Shown here in pieces: positions 59,564 through 64,000 of a DNA stretch of 64,000 nt. A program made the translations under genes and the position numbers. Each line of letters begins with the position of its first letter. Position 1 is the stretch's first letter. The notes under the pieces are model-generated. The model did not search any database. It was not told where the DNA came from and saw nothing but the letters and a program-made list of their open reading frames with translations. This DNA is from Nocardia higoensis NBRC 100133 (GTDB lineage: Bacteria > Actinomycetota > Actinomycetes > Mycobacteriales > Mycobacteriaceae), in NCBI RefSeq assembly GCF_000308595.1, contig NZ_BAGA01000182.1:1-64000 (forward strand). Reading direction: 5' to 3'.

Positions 59564-59590
59564 CACTTGAATACGTTACTTGCAGAAAAT

Positions 59591-59611
59591 GAGAATGCCA
59601 ATACCATTCTA
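59591..59611. promoter_or_regulatory. variant operator with widely spaced half-sites
   Basis: GAGAAT (59591-59596) and ATTCTA (59606-59611) are separated by nine bases. They can be read as two overlapping sites, each with one good and one degenerate half. The position between the divergent mutase gene and the DapB-like gene suits joint control. Confidence 0.5.
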
Positions 59612-59660
59612 GGCGAACGCATAATCGAAAGGGCCGCGACCAGCGGGGAACGGACGGCGC

Positions 59661-60704
59661 ATGACGAGCAGACCGCCCTATCGGGTCGTCCAGTGGGCCA
59701 CCGGCACCATCGGCAGGCGATCTCTGCGCGCGATCGTCGACCATCCGGGGATGACCCTCGCCGGCGTCTACGTGCACTCGCCGGACAAGTCGGGCCGGGA
59801 CGCGGGCGAGCTCTGCGGAATCGATCCGCTCGGCGTGACCGCCACGACCGATATCGACGAGATCATCGCCTCGCGCGCCGACTGTGTCCTCTACATGCCG
59901 ATCGCCTTCGACGCCGACGAGGTCTGCCGCCTGCTCGCCGCAGGACTGAACGTGGTCACCACCTGCGGCCGCTTCCACCACCCCGACAGCACGGACCCCG
60001 AGCTGCGCGAACGCGTCGCCGCCGCCTGCGCCGAGGGCGGCGCCTCCATCCACAGCACCGGCAGCAGCCCGGGTTTCGCCACCGAGGCGGTCCCGCTGGC
60101 GCTGCTCTCACTCCAACGCGAGCTGACCGCCCTGACGATCGACGAATACGCCGACCTGTCCCGCCGCCCCTCGCCGGAACTGCTGTTCGACATCATGGGA
60201 TTCGGCCGCGCGGCCGAGACCGCCGACCCGCACCGGGCCGCATACCTGCGCGAGAGCTTCGGCCCGTCGCTGCGACTGGTCGCCGAGGCGATCGGCCTCC
60301 CACTCGACGACCTGACCGCCCGTGCCGAGCTGGCCTGCGCGCGCAGCGACATCGAGATCGCCGCGGGCCCGATTCGCGCGAGAACCGTCGCCGCCCAGCG
60401 CATCACCGTAACCGGAATCCGGGAAGGCGCCGCACTGTTGACCTTCCGCGCGACCTGGTACTGCACCGCCGACCTCGATGCCGACTGGCACGTCGGCGAC
60501 ACCGGCTGGCACTTGTCGGTCGCGGGTGACGCCCCGCTCGAGGTCGACATCCGCCTGGCGGTCGAGCTCGAGCGGATGGCCGAGGTGTCCCCCGGCTATA
60601 CCGCCCACCGCGCGGTCAATGCCGTGCCCGCTGTCTACGCCGCCGAACCGGGCATCCGCAGTTCCGCCCAGCTTCCGCAGATCATCGCGGACCTTCGACC
60701 GTGA
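59661..60704 (+). CDS. DapB-like NAD(P)-dependent oxidoreductase
   Basis: 347-residue protein with an N-terminal Rossmann segment (YRVVQWATGTIGRRSLRAI) and the central ADCVLYMPIAFDADEVCRLL and VVTTCGRFHHPDST regions of the dihydrodipicolinate-reductase-like amine-dehydrogenase family. The C-terminal part is an alpha/beta substrate domain (IEIAAGPIRARTVAAQRI). The family is common in actinobacterial catabolic clusters and is largely uncharacterised; true lysine biosynthesis is unlikely because no other dap genes are present. ATG 59661 has only a weak purine stretch upstream. It is divergent from the mutase gene. Confidence 0.87.
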   Translation: MTSRPPYRVVQWATGTIGRRSLRAIVDHPGMTLAGVYVHSPDKSGRDAGELCGIDPLGVTATTDIDEIIASRADCVLYMPIAFDADEVCRLLAAGLNVVTTCGRFHHPDSTDPELRERVAAACAEGGASIHSTGSSPGFATEAVPLALLSLQRELTALTIDEYADLSRRPSPELLFDIMGFGRAAETADPHRAAYLRESFGPSLRLVAEAIGLPLDDLTARAELACARSDIEIAAGPIRARTVAAQRITVTGIREGAALLTFRATWYCTADLDADWHVGDTGWHLSVAGDAPLEVDIRLAVELERMAEVSPGYTAHRAVNAVPAVYAAEPGIRSSAQLPQIIADLRP

Positions 60705-60736
60705 CGACCTGATCCGCTATCGTCTATACCATGAGC

Positions 60737-60751
60737 GAGAGTGTGATTCTC
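60737..60751. promoter_or_regulatory. operator palindrome, one mismatch (site 5)
   Basis: GAGAGTGTGATTCTC differs from the consensus GAGAAT-N3-ATTCTC in one base of the left half. It lies 74 bases before the amidohydrolase ATG and 32 bases after the DapB-like stop. Confidence 0.75.
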
Positions 60752-60825
60752 TTTCTGAAAGATTGACAATTTCGCGAGACTGCCGATCTCACGTCCGTCC
60801 GACGCCCATGTACGCGAGGAGTCAC

Positions 60826-62079
60826 ATGAACACCGACGACCTGATCCTGGTGAGCATCGATGACCATGTCGTCGAGCCGCTCGACATGTTCGACGGTCAC
60901 GTCCCGAAGAAATGGGCCGATCTGGCCCCGAAGGTCGTCGTCGACGATCAGGGCATCGACCGATGGATCTACCGCGACCGCCCGACCGGCGTCGCGGGCC
61001 TCAATGCCGTGGTCACCTGGCCGGCCGAGGAGTGGGGCCGCGATCCGGCCGGCTACGCCGAAATGCGTCCCGCGGTCTACAACGTGCACGACCGGGTGCG
61101 CGACATGGACGCCAACGGCGTGCTGGCCTCCATGTGCTTCCCGACGTTCACCGGGTTCAGCGCCGGACATCTCGCGCACCGCAAGGACGAGATCACCGTC
61201 GCGATGATCCAGGCCTACAACGACTGGCACATCGAGGACTGGGCGGGCGCCTACCCGGGCCGGTTCATCCCGATCGCGATTCTGCCGCTGTGGGATCCCC
61301 AGCTGGCCGTCGCCGAGATCGCCCGGGTCGCGGCCAAGGGTTGTCATTCGGTCACGATGCCGGAGCTGCCGCATATCGACGGGCTGCCCAGCTATCACGA
61401 CATCGAATACTGGGCACCGGTATTCGAAGCGCTGTGCGAGCACAACACCGTGATGAACCTGCACATCGGCCAGGGTTTCGGCGTGCTGCGGCTGGCCCCG
61501 GACGCCCCGATCGACAATCTCATGGTGCTCGCCCCCAGCATCTCGCTGATCGCCGCGCAGGATCTGCTGTGGGGACCCGCCTTCCGCGCCTACCCGAAAC
61601 TCAAGGTCGCCCTCTCCGAAGGCGGCGTCGGCTGGATCCCGTTCTTCCTGGACCGCTCCGACCGGCATTACACCAATCAGCGCTGGCTGCGCCGGGACTT
61701 CGGCGGCAAGCTGCCCAGCGAGGTGTTCCGCGAGCACGTCCTGGCCTGCTACGTCACCGATCGGACGGCGCTGAAGTTCCGCCACGACATCGGCATCGAC
61801 AACATCGCCTGGGAGTGCGACTACCCGCACTCGGACTCGATCTGGCCCAACGCGCCGGAATTCGTGCTCGAGGAATTGAACGCCGCCGGGGCCACCGACG
61901 ACGAGATCCACAAGATCACCTGGGAGAACGCCACCCGCTGGTTCGACTGGGATCCGTTCCGGCACATCCCCCGTGAGCAGGCGACCGTCGGCGCGCTGCG
62001 CGCCACGGCGACCGATGTGGACATCTCCACCACCTCGCGCAAGGAGTACGCCGCCGCCTACGCCAAGCGCGCCGGCTGA
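60826..62079 (+). CDS. amidohydrolase_2-family metal-dependent hydrolase/decarboxylase
   Basis: 417-residue TIM-barrel protein. It has the N-terminal SIDDHVVEPLDMF element of this family, MNLHIGQGFG (histidine ligand), LSEGGVGWIPFFLDR and the metal aspartate region WECDYPHSDSIWP, ending in KITWENATRWFDWDP. Members include ACMSD-like decarboxylases and lactone or ring hydrolases. GAGGAG precedes the ATG at 60826. Operator site 5 lies upstream, so it has its own regulated promoter. A 19-base-pair hairpin follows 9 bases after its stop. Confidence 0.91.
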   Translation: MNTDDLILVSIDDHVVEPLDMFDGHVPKKWADLAPKVVVDDQGIDRWIYRDRPTGVAGLNAVVTWPAEEWGRDPAGYAEMRPAVYNVHDRVRDMDANGVLASMCFPTFTGFSAGHLAHRKDEITVAMIQAYNDWHIEDWAGAYPGRFIPIAILPLWDPQLAVAEIARVAAKGCHSVTMPELPHIDGLPSYHDIEYWAPVFEALCEHNTVMNLHIGQGFGVLRLAPDAPIDNLMVLAPSISLIAAQDLLWGPAFRAYPKLKVALSEGGVGWIPFFLDRSDRHYTNQRWLRRDFGGKLPSEVFREHVLACYVTDRTALKFRHDIGIDNIAWECDYPHSDSIWPNAPEFVLEELNAAGATDDEIHKITWENATRWFDWDPFRHIPREQATVGALRATATDVDISTTSRKEYAAAYAKRAG

Positions 62080-62087
62080 CCTCTGCA

Positions 62088-62130
62088 CGCGAAGCAGGCC
62101 GCGACCTCACCGGTCGCGGCCTGCTTCGCG
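62088..62130. terminator. perfect 19-bp bidirectional terminator hairpin
   Basis: The arms 62088-62106 and 62112-62130 are exact complements around TCACC. It lies between the convergent amidohydrolase and CoA-transferase genes, so it may stop both transcripts. A second 9-base repeat (62209-62235, GTGGGCCCG arms) lies nearer the CoA-transferase stop. Confidence 0.75.
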
Positions 62131-62255
62131 TCATGGCCCTTCGCGCGGCGGCTTGCTCACGTGTCGACCTGTTCGTGGGGCGGACCTGTCCGCAGGGTGG
62201 TGTGGGCTGTGGGCCCGTCGTGTCGTCGGGCCCACCGTCGCGGCGAGGGCCGGCC

Positions 62256-63482
62256 TCAGGACACCGCGCCGGCCACCTTCAACTCCACGATCCGGTCCCA
62301 GCTCAACCCCAGTTCGAGCAGCACCTCGTCGGTTTGCTCGGCGAATCCCGGCGCGGGCCGCAGATCCGGTGCCGTGACGTCGAATTGGACCGGATTGGCC
62401 ACGAGCTCGAGTTCGCCCGCCTGCCGCAGATATTCGTTGGCCCTGATCTGCGGATCACCGAGCACCTGCTCGGAGTCCTGCACCGGCGCCCACGGTCCCG
62501 ACAGCGTCGCCAGACGCTCGGTCCATTCCGCGAGCGTGCGGCGCGCGATCTCGGCGCGCAGGATCTCCACGGCCTCGGCGGTGTGCTCGGCAATGCTCGC
62601 GGCATCGGCGAAGCGCGGGTCGTCGGCCAGTTCCGGCCGGTCGATGTGGTTGCACACGTCGGCCCAGAACTTGCCCGGCTGCAGCATGACGAACGAGAGG
62701 TAGCGTCCGTCGGCGGTCGCATACAGACCCGACAGCGGATTCGTGGGAGCGCCGTGCGCGCCCGGCTTCGGCGCGATCATCGGCTTCTTGCCGTGCGCGG
62801 AGAGCGCGACCGTGTGACCCATCGACCACAAACCGCTGCCGAGCAACGAGACATCCACGACCGAGGGTTTTCCGGTGCGCTCGCGCTTGAGCAGTGCGGC
62901 GGCGATGCCCCCGGCCAGGTTCGTGCCGGAGATGGTGTCGCCGAAGGCCGGACCCGGCGGCTGGATCATGCCCTCGACGCCGGGGGCGGTGATCGTGGCG
63001 GCGATCCCGCCCCGGCACCAGAAGGCGGTCATGTCGTAACCGCCCCGATCGGATTCGACGCCGCGCGGGCCCAGCGCGCTGCCGCGGGCGTAGACGATCG
63101 ACGGGTTCACCGCGCGGATGTCGTCGACGTCGATGCCGAATCTGGCGCGCGCCTGCGGCAGGAAGCTGGTCAGGAAGACATCCGCGCCGCGGGCGAGATC
63201 ATGGATCACCGCGCGACCTTCCGGTGTCGACATGTCGACCCCGATGCTGCGCTTGCCCCGGTTCGCGTGTTCCACATTGGGATTCGGGTCGTTCTCGACG
63301 ACGAACTGGCCCACCCGGCGCAGCCCGCGCTGCGGATCGCCGGTCACCGCGTGCTCGACCTTGATCACATCGGCGCCCCAATCGGCCAGCACCGCGCCCG
63401 CCGACGGGACGAACCCGTACATGGCCACTTCGAGCACGCGGATTCCCGCGAGCGGGCCGTGGGCCTCCGCTGTCTCAGTCAT
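62256..63482 (-). CDS. family III CoA-transferase (CaiB/BaiF)
   Basis: 408-residue class III CoA-transferase: LAGIRVLEVAMYGFVPSAG, ADWGADVIKVEH, NRGKRSIGVDMSTPEGRAV, and the candidate catalytic aspartate in PAFGDTISGTNLAGG. The N-terminal VPSAG region and the long PGPAF insertion match a subgroup common near acyl-CoA dehydrogenases in actinobacteria. It lies 12 bases after the receptor stop, so it is downstream of the ABC receptor at 63495 in the same transcript. Uptake and CoA-transfer of the same acid is a reasonable reading. Confidence 0.92.
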   Translation of the reverse strand: MTETAEAHGPLAGIRVLEVAMYGFVPSAGAVLADWGADVIKVEHAVTGDPQRGLRRVGQFVVENDPNPNVEHANRGKRSIGVDMSTPEGRAVIHDLARGADVFLTSFLPQARARFGIDVDDIRAVNPSIVYARGSALGPRGVESDRGGYDMTAFWCRGGIAATITAPGVEGMIQPPGPAFGDTISGTNLAGGIAAALLKRERTGKPSVVDVSLLGSGLWSMGHTVALSAHGKKPMIAPKPGAHGAPTNPLSGLYATADGRYLSFVMLQPGKFWADVCNHIDRPELADDPRFADAASIAEHTAEAVEILRAEIARRTLAEWTERLATLSGPWAPVQDSEQVLGDPQIRANEYLRQAGELELVANPVQFDVTAPDLRPAPGFAEQTDEVLLELGLSWDRIVELKVAGAVS

Positions 63483-63494
63483 CTATCGTCTCCG

Positions 63495-64000
63495 TCATTC
63501 GAGGTCGGACATGCTCTTGTCGACGTCGGCCAGCGTGGTCGGCTTGCCGTAGTCGACGGCGTAGCGGTAGGGGGTGAAGCCGCAGCGGAAGACGCCCGTG
63601 TCGGGCCGGAAGTCGGCGGCCTTCCACCCGTCCGGCGTCGCCTGTTGGACGTTGAAGCAGCGCGGCTGATCCGAGCGCGGCTTGCTCAGATCGACCGGAG
63701 CCTGCAGACCGCCACCGGTCCATGCGGTCTCCCTGCTCGCGGTTTCGAATACGCAGCGCCTGGTCAGCTCATCGCCGCAGGCGGTCGCCGCCTCGGCGAA
63801 CAGCAGCCAGGCCGGGAAGGCGCGCAGCACCTGGTAGGTGATGGGGCTGTCGGGCGCGTACTGCTCGAACATGTCCCGCAACTGGGCGACCGCGGGGACC
63901 TGGTCGGCGGCGTCGAGCGGAGCCGTGCCCGCGAGGTCGGCGAAGTTGTTCTGCGCGGACAGCGAGGGGCCGGCGCCGTCGAGGAAGGCCAGCTTGTAGG
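63495..64000 (-). CDS. ABC transporter substrate-binding protein, C-terminal part (cut by window edge)
   Basis: 168 codons of a LIV-type receptor; the frame stays open to the right edge, so the start lies outside. The visible part begins YKLAFLDGAGPSLSAQNN and ends KSMSDLE. It aligns along its whole length with the receptor at 11458-12831 (shared AQNN, PLDAADxVPAV, RETAWTGGGLxAPVDLSKP and FRCGxTPYRYA), and several cysteines are shared. It precedes the CoA-transferase by 12 bases. The pair are clear paralogs and may bind related ligands. Confidence 0.92.
   Translation of the reverse strand, partial: YKLAFLDGAGPSLSAQNNFADLAGTAPLDAADQVPAVAQLRDMFEQYAPDSPITYQVLRAFPAWLLFAEAATACGDELTRRCVFETASRETAWTGGGLQAPVDLSKPRSDQPRCFNVQQATPDGWKAADFRPDTGVFRCGFTPYRYAVDYGKPTTLADVDKSMSDLE

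Noticed and set aside
58082..60529. 815-codon plus-strand open frame opposite the mutase
   Set aside because: It runs across the mutase gene, the operator and the DapB-like gene in the wrong frame, with shadow composition.
60731..60766. Eleven-codon reading frame (MSESVILFLKD) that might be a leader peptide
   Set aside because: It coincides exactly with operator site 5 and lacks a ribosome-binding site or attenuator hairpin, so the codons are probably a chance result of the palindrome.

Overview
The window comes from a GC-rich, mycolic-acid-bearing actinobacterium, most like Nocardia or a close relative (Rhodococcus, Mycobacterium). This rests on strong GC bias, many GTG/TTG starts, ATGA/TGATG gene overlaps, an antigen-85-type mycolyltransferase (39302-40294), an MTB12-like lipoprotein (40458-40967) and an F420-type LLM oxidoreductase. 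I saw no rRNA, tRNA, CRISPR array, insertion sequence or prophage, and no gene-free stretch above 300 bases. Nearly all of the window is catabolic.

Layout. 1-397: edge-truncated hypothetical. 519-7017 (minus): tightly overlapped acyl-CoA operon (dehydrogenase, thiolase, hydratase, family III CoA-transferase, SDR, dehydrogenase). 7211-12831 (minus): LIV-type ABC importer with lipoprotein receptor, fused LivH-LivM permease, LivG, LivF and two small proteins. 13082-18867 (plus): carboxymuconolactone-decarboxylase-like protein, Rieske oxygenase with a small partner, amidohydrolase-like protein, SnoaL-like protein and a paired acyl-CoA dehydrogenase. 19105-21293: a fragment, a secreted protein and a LeuC-like hydro-lyase. 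21540-35080 (plus): double-domain nitrilase, second LIV importer, two SDRs, FAD monooxygenase, Asp/Glu-racemase-family enzyme, Dabb protein, isochorismatase-fold amidase, alpha/beta hydrolase and isocitrate-lyase-family lyase, with an IclR regulator at the end. 35945-39270: HisD-like dehydrogenase and SDR divergent from a LacI regulator with twin operators. 39302-40967: cell-envelope genes. 41005-63482: hydratases, two more paired dehydrogenases, TetR regulator, TesB thioesterase, truncated globin, MeaB GTPase, thiolase, SDR, acyl-CoA ligase, flavo-iron-sulfur reductase, two CoA-transferases, LLM oxidoreductase, split B12 mutase, DapB-like oxidoreductase and amidohydrolase. 63495-64000: partial second ABC receptor paralogous to the first.

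Two systems stand out. (1) A palindrome GAGAAT-N3-ATTCTC occurs in the promoter gaps of the Rieske operon, the paired dehydrogenases next to the TetR gene, thiolase/SDR, ligase/reductase and the amidohydrolase (one mismatch), with half-site variants before tesB and at the mutase. These genes look like one regulon for activating and beta-oxidising a bulky, probably cyclic or branched, carboxylic substrate: uptake, CoA ligation, three heteromeric dehydrogenases, Rieske oxygenation, CoA-transfer and a B12 rearrangement. (2) The 19.9-35 kb block lacks that palindrome. It combines import, FAD monooxygenation, C-N bond hydrolysis and a hydro-lyase/C-C lyase pair, as expected for a nitrogen heterocycle or cyclic amide broken down to small dicarboxylic acids. 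Neither substrate can be named from sequence alone.
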